A stretch of DNA of 64,000 nucleotides from Haloarcula rubripromontorii (GTDB lineage: Archaea; Halobacteriota; Halobacteria; Halobacteriales; Haloarculaceae), in assembly GCF_001280425.1 (NCBI RefSeq), contig NZ_LIUF01000004.1, positions 476,076 to 540,075 of the forward strand, given 5' to 3'. The position numbers and the translations under genes are program-made. This document shows, piece by piece, positions 51,216 through 59,748 of this stretch (the stretch's first letter is position 1; every line of letters starts with the position of its first letter). Under the pieces are notes generated by a model, which was not told the origin of the DNA, ran no database searches, and saw only the letters and a program-made list of their open reading frames with translations.

Positions 51216-52410
51216 ACACCGCTACGTGTAACTGTTACAGTTTAGTAATTGAGTTCATATTTGAGGTAGTCAGCTTCTTCTAGACGGCTGTCAGTTGTCA
51301 ACGTCCCGAGGCATACCTGCACCGGGCTTTCGGATGTTCGTTATAACTGTCTAAATTTTGTGGTCACTGAGGATCCTTTGCCCAGACGTTGGCGGTGAGA
51401 GGGTCCATGACATATTAGTAAGATTATAATATCTGGTCCTCTGTTACAATTTCGTGCTGCCCGTTGCACTGAGTCTGGTAGATACCAGTGACTGTCTCAG
51501 AACCGGGTCCTAATTTGAGAGGGCTGTAGTGTCTCAACAATAGTCAGGGAACTGGTGAAGCTATAGTAAAAGATTTGCCGTCAGTAGACACAACTAAGAA
51601 GCCGAGACCGGAGTGAGCCGGGAAACGGTGTGACCGAAGCCGCTCCGGCTCACTGTCAAAGTGGAGAGAGCGATCCGAGTCGACAGCGACTATACAGGGC
51701 ACGAGCGTCCCTGAGGGGGGTGGTAAGGATTGGGCCGGTGTTGTGGGTGTCGGGTAGCTGCCCTCTCCGTTAATCTCTTGTACGCAGGGGTGTATTGTTA
51801 TAGTCGTGTTATTCTGGCATAGCTGAGCTTACCACCACAACGTACTAGAGCACCGGTAGCTGCTCAGATGAGTCAAATGTCGAGGCCAATGAACGTCCCC
51901 ACTGACAACATTTGAGAGGGCGTTGTTGAATTGGAGGTTCAGGCGTAACGACCACAGCCAAAGACATGTACGGGACTGTCAATCAGAATCCGTAGATACA
52001 GAAGTTATTGGTGTGGATGTCCCAGAGAAGTTTGAGTGAGCTTTAGCTGACTTCAGTATTCACTTGTATACGTCACAGAACAATGTCATCCACAAGTCCC
52101 ATCCTGGCGAATAGCGAAGTAACTTTATCTTACTCGCGTGGATTAGGGGTTTTGTTGAGTTCGAGATCGTGGAATAGACTGGTAAGTAAGTAGAATGTAT
52201 TTGGTATAAAAATATTGTATATGGGGACGCAATATTTAATATAGTAATTACACCTTTCCGAGATATGCTCGATGTCAGCGCGGTAGAGAGTGGGTATAAA
52301 TATCGTCTTAATATGAGATTAGGACTATTGGACCGGAGTCAAGATTCACCGTTGACACACAAGTGTTTGAGCTTGTCAAGATCAGGATATTTGAATGGGG
52401 TAGCAACTGA
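51216..52410. other. 1.2-kb gene-free, AT-rich stretch
   Basis: No frame over 60 residues. Some short open stretches (around 51965-52080) look like decayed coding sequence, because they read well between stops, but no family was recognised. The stretch contains the three hairpins listed at 51612-51713. Its low GC and lack of genes contrast with its surroundings and mark the edge of the glycan region. Confidence 0.5.
51612..51713. ncRNA. possible structured RNA: three close hairpins
   Basis: Hairpin 1: 10-base arms agtgagccgg (51612-51621) and ccggctcact (51645-51654), with an inner cggt-gtg-accg. Hairpin 2: agtcg-acag-cgact (51678-51691). Hairpin 3: caggg (51695-51699) with ccctg (51709-51713). 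Three GC-rich stems in 102 bases within AT-rich sequence. No known archaeal RNA (SRP, RNase P) motif was seen, and strand and ends are unknown. Confidence 0.3.
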
Positions 52411-52611
52411 ATGATGACCTCAGAGGAGTGGGAAGACGTAGCAACAGACCCAGACTGGGAATCGGATCTAGGCTACGAGATGGAGGAACTCACTGTTGTC
52501 AAATCTTCGACCGATTCACAATTGATATTTTTACCGGAGCACGAGTCACAACTCGGCGAAGAAGAGTTCATTGTCATTCATTCGGATTCACTTCGAGATC
52601 TACGTCGATAG
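52411..52611 (+). CDS. 66-residue haloarchaeal protein
   Basis: Small acidic protein with EEWEDVATDPDWESDLGYEME and a C-terminal beta-strand pattern (FIVIHSDSLRDL). It reads as one of the conserved haloarchaeal hypotheticals found beside sugar-nucleotide genes; function unknown. The ATG at 52411 or 52414 could serve. Confidence 0.6.
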   Translation: MMTSEEWEDVATDPDWESDLGYEMEELTVVKSSTDSQLIFLPEHESQLGEEEFIVIHSDSLRDLRR

Positions 52612-52714
52612 CTGAACAGCGCTGGTGACCGAAACAATATGTAGTTCACCTATCCATTATAGGTTCTAATTAGTAGCAGCATTACAATGTGGCATCTGGG
52701 AAAGCGTGTGAGTG

Positions 52715-53467
52715 ATGAAAGCAGTAGTCCTCGCAGCCGGGAAGGGAACACGACTTCAGCCACTGACTGATGACCTTCCAAAAGCGTTAGTCAAGGTAGA
52801 CGGAGCGCCGCTTCTGACACACTGTCTTGACGAACTCGTTTCTCTTGATGCAGACGAGTTTGTTATCGTCGTCGGATATCGCCAAGAGCAGATTATCGAC
52901 TACTACGGAGACTCGTACGATGGCGTCCCGATAACGTATGTCCATCAGGAGGAGCCTGCTGGGCTAGCACACGCCTTGTTACAGGCTGAACAGGAAATTG
53001 AGGACGATTTTATGCTGATGCTGGGAGACAACGTGTTTCGAGGGAACCTCGACACAGTCGTGCAACGACAACAAGAGCAACGCGTCGACTGCGCATTTCT
53101 GGTAGAAGAGGTCCCTGAAAGCGAGGCATCCCGGTATGGCGTTTGCGTGACAAATAAATACGGTGAGATAACCGATGTGGTAGAAAAGCCAGACGACCCC
53201 CCATCTAATCTGGTCATGACCGGCTTTTACACGTTTTCCCCAGCAATATTCAAAGCATGCAGCCTGGTTCAGCCCTCTGATCGGGGGGAGTACGAACTCA
53301 GCGATGCCATTGATTTACTGATGGACAGCGGAAGAACCATCGACGCCGTTCGTCTCAACGGGTGGCGTATCGACGTTGGATATCCTGAAGATAGGGATGC
53401 TGCAGAACAGCGCCTTTCAAAAGAAGCAGCCACACCAGCCTCTAGCGGCGGCAATATCCCCCAATAG
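52715..53467 (+). CDS. sugar-1-phosphate nucleotidyltransferase
   Basis: A 250-residue enzyme with the N-terminal LAAGKGTRLQPLTDDLPKAL, GDNVFRGNLD, VVEKPDDPPSNLV and GWRIDVGYPEDRDAAEQ: the glucose-1-phosphate thymidylyl/uridylyltransferase (AglF/RmlA-like) family. It makes NDP-sugars for surface glycans. Length is normal. The ATG at 52715 (MKAVVLAAG) fits the family; a GTG three bases earlier is possible. It heads the glycan region. Confidence 0.87.
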   Translation: MKAVVLAAGKGTRLQPLTDDLPKALVKVDGAPLLTHCLDELVSLDADEFVIVVGYRQEQIIDYYGDSYDGVPITYVHQEEPAGLAHALLQAEQEIEDDFMLMLGDNVFRGNLDTVVQRQQEQRVDCAFLVEEVPESEASRYGVCVTNKYGEITDVVEKPDDPPSNLVMTGFYTFSPAIFKACSLVQPSDRGEYELSDAIDLLMDSGRTIDAVRLNGWRIDVGYPEDRDAAEQRLSKEAATPASSGGNIPQ

Positions 53468-53730
53468 CTTCGCCTCTGAGGAGGTAATAAACCACGTGGC
53501 GTTGATCGCTGTGACCCGATTGCGAAATACATGTGCTTCGATTCATTGTTTTAGAGTGCCAAATGCAAGAGTACGATTTTTGGGGCTTCTCAGCTGATAT
53601 CTCAGTTAGAACATCGTACACCGCAGCTATTCATACAGTAACTGCTGCTGGAAGCATCGCCCAGGTTTCTGGCCAGTAACACGCGCTAGTAATAGCATAA
53701 CAAAACAGGAAGGCATGTATTGACGTAGCT

Positions 53731-54006
53731 ATGTGCGCTGGCTGGGTTCGACAGTTTGTGGGCGTGTTCGTCGTCTGGCTATCAACGACGTTGGGGGGAC
53801 TGATGTCTATTGGTCGGTGGAACCCGTTATTGTATTACCTGCTCAGCTATGCGGGGTTTCTCTTTGCGGTCGAACTCAGTAAGCCAGATGGCGCCAGACC
53901 AAAGAATCACAGGCGACTACGCTGGGTTTCCATGGGTGGGTTTGTGGTGTTTGTTTACGGAGTTGTATCGTGGGTGCAGGCAGTTATTGCAACCATGCCG
54001 GCATAG
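53731..54006 (+). CDS. small multi-span membrane protein
   Basis: A 91-residue protein with about three hydrophobic segments (8-28, 32-50, 66-88) and short polar loops (KPDGARPKNHRRLR). Unknown family; its neighbours suggest a role in glycan transfer or assembly. Starts at ATG 53731. Confidence 0.5.
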   Translation: MCAGWVRQFVGVFVVWLSTTLGGLMSIGRWNPLLYYLLSYAGFLFAVELSKPDGARPKNHRRLRWVSMGGFVVFVYGVVSWVQAVIATMPA

Positions 54007-54092
54007 GCCAAAGTAACGAATGTTGTGCCTAATAATGACAGGTAGGCTATACTAATATATTGAACGCGATATCACCTTCATAGAAGGATTAC

Positions 54093-54899
54093 ATGGTATC
54101 GGTCAGCGTTGTCATCGCGACACTGAAGCCCCGAGATGAGATTGAAGCAATACAGTGCCTCGAGCAGCAGGCATTCGACGACTTCGAGGTTATCGTATGC
54201 GATGAGAGCCCAGTAACCAGAGCACGGAATGAGGGGATCAGACGTGCCTCAAGCGACAAGATCGTGTTTCTCGATGATGACTCCCGACCCCGACCGGGAT
54301 ATCTCCGAAAAGCCAGCGAGGTCCTCGAAACAGAGGCAGCCTACGCCGGTCGAACCATTCACCCAGCAGATGACGTATTTGCCCGACATTTCACCGGCCA
54401 CTACGATTGGGGAGACGATGCGTGCTACGTCAGACACTTCTGGGGGTGTAACATGGGCGTTCACAGGGACGTGTTCAGGACCGTCGGTGGGTGGGACGAA
54501 CAGATGGGGTGGGGTCACGAAGAAAAAGAACTCGCCAGGCGGGTCAGAAGCAAGTTTGATATTCTGTACGACCCCGAGCTCATTGTCGATCATCCGTACG
54601 CGTCTTCTATTACCGAATACTGGAAGAAACAGTATAAACTCGAAACGAAGAGTCCATACTACTGGTCAAAGTGCAACATCTCGCGAGCGGACCAGCTAAA
54701 GAATATTTTCTGTGAGGTATTTGACCCACTGAATTACCTCAGGATAACACCGACAGCTACCGTGGTAGAGGCCGGTAGTACTGTTGCAAAGACAGCTGGG
54801 CGTCTTCGGGGCTTCCTCGGTCATCTCCAGGACGAAGCGGAAAGGGGCGAGGCACCAGAGATTGATCGCTCTCCCCAATCCGTAGAACCGTCAGAATAA
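54093..54899 (+). CDS. family 2 glycosyltransferase
   Basis: A 268-residue GT-A glycosyltransferase: SVVIATLKPRDEI start, the DDDSRPRPGYL metal/nucleotide site (about 59-69), and GGWDEQMGWGHEEKELARR as the C-terminal acidic motif. The last 60 residues contain a possible membrane-associating helix. It transfers a sugar from an NDP donor, acceptor unknown. Starts at 54093 with ATG, preceded by a TATA-like ctatactaatatattg at about 54047. Confidence 0.85.
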   Translation: MVSVSVVIATLKPRDEIEAIQCLEQQAFDDFEVIVCDESPVTRARNEGIRRASSDKIVFLDDDSRPRPGYLRKASEVLETEAAYAGRTIHPADDVFARHFTGHYDWGDDACYVRHFWGCNMGVHRDVFRTVGGWDEQMGWGHEEKELARRVRSKFDILYDPELIVDHPYASSITEYWKKQYKLETKSPYYWSKCNISRADQLKNIFCEVFDPLNYLRITPTATVVEAGSTVAKTAGRLRGFLGHLQDEAERGEAPEIDRSPQSVEPSE

Positions 54900-54995
54900 C
54901 GTTACGCTGGATTCCATCAGTGTTGGATTTAGGCAACCGGGCAGCTACTGCCACAATTCTATCCGTAAGCAAAGTCGAGAGAGATTCCGCGCTAG

Positions 54996-55169
54996 TCACT
55001 CGCCGAAGCCCTGTTCACCATACCCATCCTCACCGTATCCACGATAGAAGATTTCCCGCTTTACAAGCACTGCAGCAATAAACGAGAGTCCAGTCGCGAC
55101 GAGGGCAAGAATGGTCCGTCGGGTGGCCTGCTCCGGTTCCACGGTCGTGGTCTCTTCATCTGAAGACAT
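54996..55169 (-). CDS. 57-residue membrane protein with YG-repeat tail
   Basis: Read on the minus strand: MSSDEETTTVEPEQATRR, one membrane segment (about 19-36), then the tail RGYGEDGYGEQGFGE. The frame has a clear ATG (55167-55169) and stop (54996-54998). The YG-rich tail resembles the end of the lipoprotein at 59749-61929 (YGMGGYGG). Small secreted or membrane partner of the glycan region; function unknown. Confidence 0.55.
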   Translation of the reverse strand: MSSDEETTTVEPEQATRRTILALVATGLSFIAAVLVKREIFYRGYGEDGYGEQGFGE

Positions 55170-55210
55170 CAGTACCGTGGGATAGTCCTGCTTGCTCCTG
55201 TAGCTACGCT

Positions 55211-55369
55211 ATGTCGGCGGCTATTTTGGTCCATCGCTATCAGGAATCCAATGACGGGGAGCGTTTTAGTAAACAGGCCATACTCTCAGCCATATTGTAT
55301 TCTATCCTGCTATTGATACCCATGTGGTTTGGACAGGGACCCAGTTACTACACACGTAGAGGTCACTGA
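55211..55369 (+). CDS. possible 52-residue membrane protein
   Basis: Frame MSAAILVHRYQESNDGE, then a hydrophobic stretch AILSAILYSILLLIPMWF and tail GPSYYTRRGH. It lies 42 bases from the divergent 57-residue gene. No family recognised; a candidate only. Confidence 0.3.
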   Translation: MSAAILVHRYQESNDGERFSKQAILSAILYSILLLIPMWFGQGPSYYTRRGH

Positions 55370-55666
55370 AAGTAAACGTCAACTTGTATGGCTGTCGTCG
55401 TGTGTTTGCTCGAGAGGGGGGTCAGGTGACGACGGAAGAGCTAGGTAGTTGTGATCTATGTGTTCTGATCGGGATCCCGGGGAGTCCGAGTTAACAGTCA
55501 TATAACCACATCATGTATGTTTCAAAACCCGATGAGATGGGGGCGTACTGATACAGAGTTTCAGCTATAGTCAGGATCGTGTTGAGAGAGCGGGGGGTCG
55601 TTGTAGACTGTTTGAGTGAACAGTACGAGGTTACTACTATTGAGGCTACTGTCCCACTCTCAACCG
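55370..55666. other. 297-base promoter region, no gene
   Basis: AT-rich in part (agtcatataaccacatcatgta near 55496-55517); no coding frame is convincing. It would carry the promoter of the oxidoreductase gene. Confidence 0.4.
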
Positions 55667-56803
55667 ATGACGTACACTGTCGCAGTCATTGGGACTGGTG
55701 CAGATCCGGACGACCCGGATACCGACGGGTTCGCAATGGCATACAGACATGCAGGCGCGTACAGGCGGTTAGATTCGTGTGAAATTACCGCCTGTGCCGA
55801 CGTCGTCCCGGAGAATGCGAAAAACTTCGGTGAACGATGGGACCTCCCGGATGGAAACGTCTACACGGATACTGAAAAGATGCTCGCGGCTATCGAACCC
55901 GACATCGTCAGTGTCTGTGTTCCGCCCCATATCCATGCACCTGTCGTGATGACGTGTGCTGAGAGTGGGGTAATGGACGCAATCCACTGCGAAAAGCCGA
56001 TGGCAACGAGATGGGAGGACTGTCAGACAATGGTGTCGGCCTGTAAGCGGGCCGGCATCCAACTCACATTCAATCATCAACGGCGGTTCGGAAAGCCCTT
56101 CCGGAAGGCCAAGTCGCTGCTTGAAAGCGGAAAGATAGGCTCTCTAGAGCGAATCGAACTGGGTGGAAAAAATCTATTTGACTACGGGTCACACCTGTTT
56201 GACCTTTGTGGGTACTTCACTGATCAAGCGATGTCGAAATGGGTGATGGCCGGAATCGAATACAGCGAGGAAAACGTACAGTTTGGGGCCCACAACGAGA
56301 ATCAGGCAATCGCGCAATGGCGATATACGAACGGTGTCAACGGGCTTGCATCGACAGGGGATGGTGGTATTGTCGACTGTCATATGCGACTGCTTGGTAC
56401 AGACGGAGTCATAGAAATCGGTGGAGAGGTTCCCCTACGGCTCCGGACCGGGAAAAACTGGACAACAATCGACACTGATGGAGAGGATGTACATGGGCCC
56501 AACGAAACAATATTTGACGCTGCAAAACAGAAGGTCAGCGCTCGAATACCGGGAGTCACTGTAGAGAACGCAAGACCGGAAACCTATATTGACCGTGCCA
56601 TTGCGGACACCGTCGACGCACTTACCACGGGCCGTGAACCCGAGCTTTCAGCAGACAATGCACTGCAGGCAACAGAGCTTATATTCGGATGCTGGGAGTC
56701 CGCTCGCCGGTGCGGGCGAGTCGATTTCCCACTGGAGATCGACGACAACCCGCTGGAGTCGATGGTCGAAAGTGGACAAGTACTCACCGCTGACAATCAG
56801 TAA
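55667..56803 (+). CDS. Gfo/Idh/MocA-type sugar oxidoreductase
   Basis: A 378-residue NAD(P)-dependent enzyme. The Rossmann loop is VIGTGADPDDPD near the start, the catalytic lysine lies in HCEKPMATRWED (about 125), and DYGSHLFDL supplies the active-site histidine (about 185). The family oxidises, reduces or epimerises sugars. It presumably prepares a sugar for the surface glycan. The ATG at 55667 (MTYTVAV) fits the family start. Confidence 0.86.
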   Translation: MTYTVAVIGTGADPDDPDTDGFAMAYRHAGAYRRLDSCEITACADVVPENAKNFGERWDLPDGNVYTDTEKMLAAIEPDIVSVCVPPHIHAPVVMTCAESGVMDAIHCEKPMATRWEDCQTMVSACKRAGIQLTFNHQRRFGKPFRKAKSLLESGKIGSLERIELGGKNLFDYGSHLFDLCGYFTDQAMSKWVMAGIEYSEENVQFGAHNENQAIAQWRYTNGVNGLASTGDGGIVDCHMRLLGTDGVIEIGGEVPLRLRTGKNWTTIDTDGEDVHGPNETIFDAAKQKVSARIPGVTVENARPETYIDRAIADTVDALTTGREPELSADNALQATELIFGCWESARRCGRVDFPLEIDDNPLESMVESGQVLTADNQ

Positions 56804-57027
56804 AACCCGATCCACTCGGCCAGTTGCAACCCAAAGAGGTCGGCAAGATACGCCCCGACAATTCAGGGGTGTCGCAGTTATTCCGTTCATAACAAACAGA
56901 TGGTATCCAAAGTGTGTAGCAACGGAGAGTCTATGCAGGCACAGCAATATAGAGTATTGCGTCGGAAAGACACATTTCAGTTTAGTATAGTGGCTCGGTA
57001 CAGACGTGACGAGGAGTTTGGACGGCG

Positions 57028-58533
57028 ATGTTAGATAAACTAAAACGATTGATAAAGCGGCTGCTCCCTGCCAGTGACGATGTCATGGAGCAGGCTGTCA
57101 AAAGTGGCGTCTGGGTCGGCGTAATGAACGTCACTGAACGGGGGTTAGAGCTGCTGTTGCTAGTCATCGTTGCTTCACTGTTGTCCCCACGTGCATTCGG
57201 GTTAATGGGGATCGCGCTGTTGACGCTATCCTCACTCAAAAAATTCTCGGAGTTGGGTATCAAGTCCGCTCTGATACAGGCGGAAGAGGACAACGTCGAC
57301 GACGAACTCAACACGGCTTGGACAATCGAGACAGCAAGAGGGACAGTAATTGGCTTGATCCTGTTCCTTGGGGCACCGTTTATAGCTTCGTTATTTAACC
57401 AACCTGCGGCGACCGACCTATTTCGGGTCATCGCCCTTTCGCCGTTTATTGTTGGGTTACGAAACCCTGCTGTCGTCTATTTCCAGAAGAGTCTAGATTT
57501 CCACAAAGAGTTCGTCTACAGAGTCAGCGGTGCGGTGGCATACTTCGTTGTCACCGTAGGCATAGCTCTCTATAATCCAACCGTATATGCCCTGGCAATC
57601 GGATTCATCGCCGGCGACGTCGCCCGGTTTCTCGTTTCATACGTCGCAGACGGATACCGGCCATGGCCTTCGTTTGATCTCGACGTTGCGAAAAAACGGT
57701 ACAGTTTCGGGAAGTGGGTTACGGCCAACTCGATCCTCTATTTCCTATACAGTAGAGGGGATGATGCGTTTGTCGGCTGGGCGCTCATGGCGAGTGCACT
57801 AGGGTTTTACCAGCTTGCCTACCGGCTCTCGAACGCGCCGGCGACCGAAATCACACAGACGATCTCCAGTGTGACGTTTTCGGCCTATTCGAAGGTTCAA
57901 AACGATATCGAGAAGCTCCGATCCGGTTATCTCCAGACGCTCAGGATGACTACTTTGGCTTCGTTCCCAGCAGCAATGGGTATCGCGGCGGTCGCACCCG
58001 CATTTGTCGAGGCATTTTTTACCCCAGAATGGCGGCCAATGGTCCCGGTAATGCAGTTGCTAGCTATCTATGGGCTGCTGCGTTCAATGGGTGCGACGAT
58101 GGGGCCGGTCTGGAAAGCGGTTGGACGACCGGACTATATTGCGAAACTCTCCGCTGTACGTGTGACCCTCATTGCTATATTCATCTATCCAGCTACGATG
58201 ATGTACGGAATTGAGGGTACCGCGGCCCTCATTACGGGCATCTACATCTTCCCGATGATGCCGATAGACACCTACCTTATTTCCCGGACTGTCGAGGCGT
58301 CTCCGGTTCGAGTGCTCAGAGAGGTCTCGTATCCACTGGCAGCAAGTCTTGGGATGGCAGCCGCAGTGACCTACGTCTATCAGACAGTGACTCTCAACGC
58401 GCCGGTATTGGAGTTTATTCTGATGGTTCTAGTCGGTATCGGAGTCTATGTGGCTCTGGCTCTGGCTCTCATGTTTAGTTTCAACTGGGAAGTCAAGCAG
58501 AATCTCGAATCAATATTCGATACGTTGGCGTGA
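57028..58533 (+). CDS. polysaccharide flippase (Wzx/MATE-like)
   Basis: A 501-residue integral membrane protein with about 14 hydrophobic segments. It fits the polysaccharide-synthesis exporter family: ASLLSPRAFGLMGIALLTLSSLKKFSELGIKSALIQ early on, and FYQLAYRLSNAPATEIT in the middle. It would flip lipid-linked glycans across the membrane. It follows the Gfo/Idh gene by 225 bases and precedes a small unknown gene by 58 bases. Confidence 0.85.
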   Translation: MLDKLKRLIKRLLPASDDVMEQAVKSGVWVGVMNVTERGLELLLLVIVASLLSPRAFGLMGIALLTLSSLKKFSELGIKSALIQAEEDNVDDELNTAWTIETARGTVIGLILFLGAPFIASLFNQPAATDLFRVIALSPFIVGLRNPAVVYFQKSLDFHKEFVYRVSGAVAYFVVTVGIALYNPTVYALAIGFIAGDVARFLVSYVADGYRPWPSFDLDVAKKRYSFGKWVTANSILYFLYSRGDDAFVGWALMASALGFYQLAYRLSNAPATEITQTISSVTFSAYSKVQNDIEKLRSGYLQTLRMTTLASFPAAMGIAAVAPAFVEAFFTPEWRPMVPVMQLLAIYGLLRSMGATMGPVWKAVGRPDYIAKLSAVRVTLIAIFIYPATMMYGIEGTAALITGIYIFPMMPIDTYLISRTVEASPVRVLREVSYPLAASLGMAAAVTYVYQTVTLNAPVLEFILMVLVGIGVYVALALALMFSFNWEVKQNLESIFDTLA

Positions 58534-58591
58534 TCAAAATGAAACAGGCACTCCAGAGCGATTGGCTTGGCGAACGGGGAGGTAAAGCGCG

Positions 58592-59092
58592 ATGAAGCGA
58601 CGAACAGTGCTTGCTGGCGTCCTTCCGTCACTACAGGGCGGGCGCTGGTTAGAGCAGTTGTTGCTCGTTAATCAGGGTGAGATCGTTCAAAAGCGGTTCG
58701 TCGGTATCGCAGCGGGGGAATCGACTGAGATCGCTTCCATTGACGGCGATGGGACGACTGTTTCGTCCAAGCACGAGGGTCAGCTTGAGCAATCACCTGA
58801 AGAAATATCGGCAACGGTCGCAACTTCGCTTCGAGAAACGTACGACTCATTACGGTTCCATGTCACAGTCGCCCATGATGACGGTAGTCTCAAGATGTTC
58901 AGCCGGACGGGGCTGGTAGAATACCGGACATCAAGAGCGCTCTACAACGGGATCACAGTGGGCGATCACATTTCGTTTCAGACATCTCTCCTGAACAGCG
59001 ATACCATCATCTCGTTGTCGTGTCTGGCAGAGGAGGAGGAGTCCCTACAGCGCCGGTGTCGGGTTGGAGTCGAAGACCCGACTGCGGAGTGA
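58592..59092 (+). CDS. haloarchaeal protein of unknown function, Tat-like start
   Basis: A 166-residue protein with the start MKRRTVLAGVLPSL, which looks like the beginning of a Tat signal but lacks a following hydrophobic core or lipobox. The rest is beta-rich (GESTEIASIDGDGTTVSS, VTVAHDDGSLKMF). No family recognised. It lies between the flippase and the glycan-binding lipoprotein gene, so a surface role is possible. Confidence 0.6.
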   Translation: MKRRTVLAGVLPSLQGGRWLEQLLLVNQGEIVQKRFVGIAAGESTEIASIDGDGTTVSSKHEGQLEQSPEEISATVATSLRETYDSLRFHVTVAHDDGSLKMFSRTGLVEYRTSRALYNGITVGDHISFQTSLLNSDTIISLSCLAEEEESLQRRCRVGVEDPTAE

Positions 59093-59748
59093 GAAAGGGT
59101 AGAGACCTATTCTAAAATATTGTGTAGAGCGTGGCCGCAGTTTTCCGGAAAATGTCCCGGGGTATTCTCATGGGCCGGTACCACCAGCAAGTTGTTTTCG
59201 AGTGTATCACCACGTTCCAGAGTGTCAAATACTGGCGTACTGACTCGCGAGAATCTAGTATTGCCGTAGTTATCTAATGGAGATAACTACTAAGCCGAAG
59301 ATACTCTAGAAGCCGAACGGTTCAGAGCTAAAAGGCGGGAGCGACAGTCATCGTATAATCATTGCTGAGAACGGCAGAGACAGCCATGGGCTGAGAGCAA
59401 GGGAGAACCTATTCGTGAACTGTTCGGGGATGTTGTATCCACGAGAAAGCAGAACAGGCAATCTCGTGCTCTCTGAAAGAACACTCGTAGCGTGGGGCGG
59501 TTTACGTATCACAGAACGAGTCCGGTGGCTACGAGTGAGATTGATTTCGGGTGGTAGCATCTCCTTAACATTCAAAATATCCAGCAGAACAATTATGCTA
59601 AATGGAAAATGATTTCTCAAGTGCCATTTTCAGCCATAAGATTCGGTTTAAATATGGTATGCAAGAAAGTACCTCGTGGGCAAAAAGTTATGTAAACGAA
59701 ACTCAAGCGGTAACAACGGATAAAATAGTAAATAGGGATTACTGGAGT
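59093..59748. other. gap before the carbohydrate-binding lipoprotein gene
   Basis: No gene other than a possible 5' extension of the next one. It includes a perfect 10-base inverted repeat at 59266-59290 and TATA-like text (taaaatagtaaata, 59721-59734). Confidence 0.4.
59266..59290. repeat. inverted repeat gtagttatct-aatgg-agataactac
   Basis: Perfect 10-base arms with a 5-base loop. No T-run follows, so it is more like a protein-binding site than a terminator. Confidence 0.4.

Noticed and set aside
51960-52140. Decayed transposase in the AT-rich gap
   Set aside because: A few open stretches read well between stops, but no transposase motif could be recognised.
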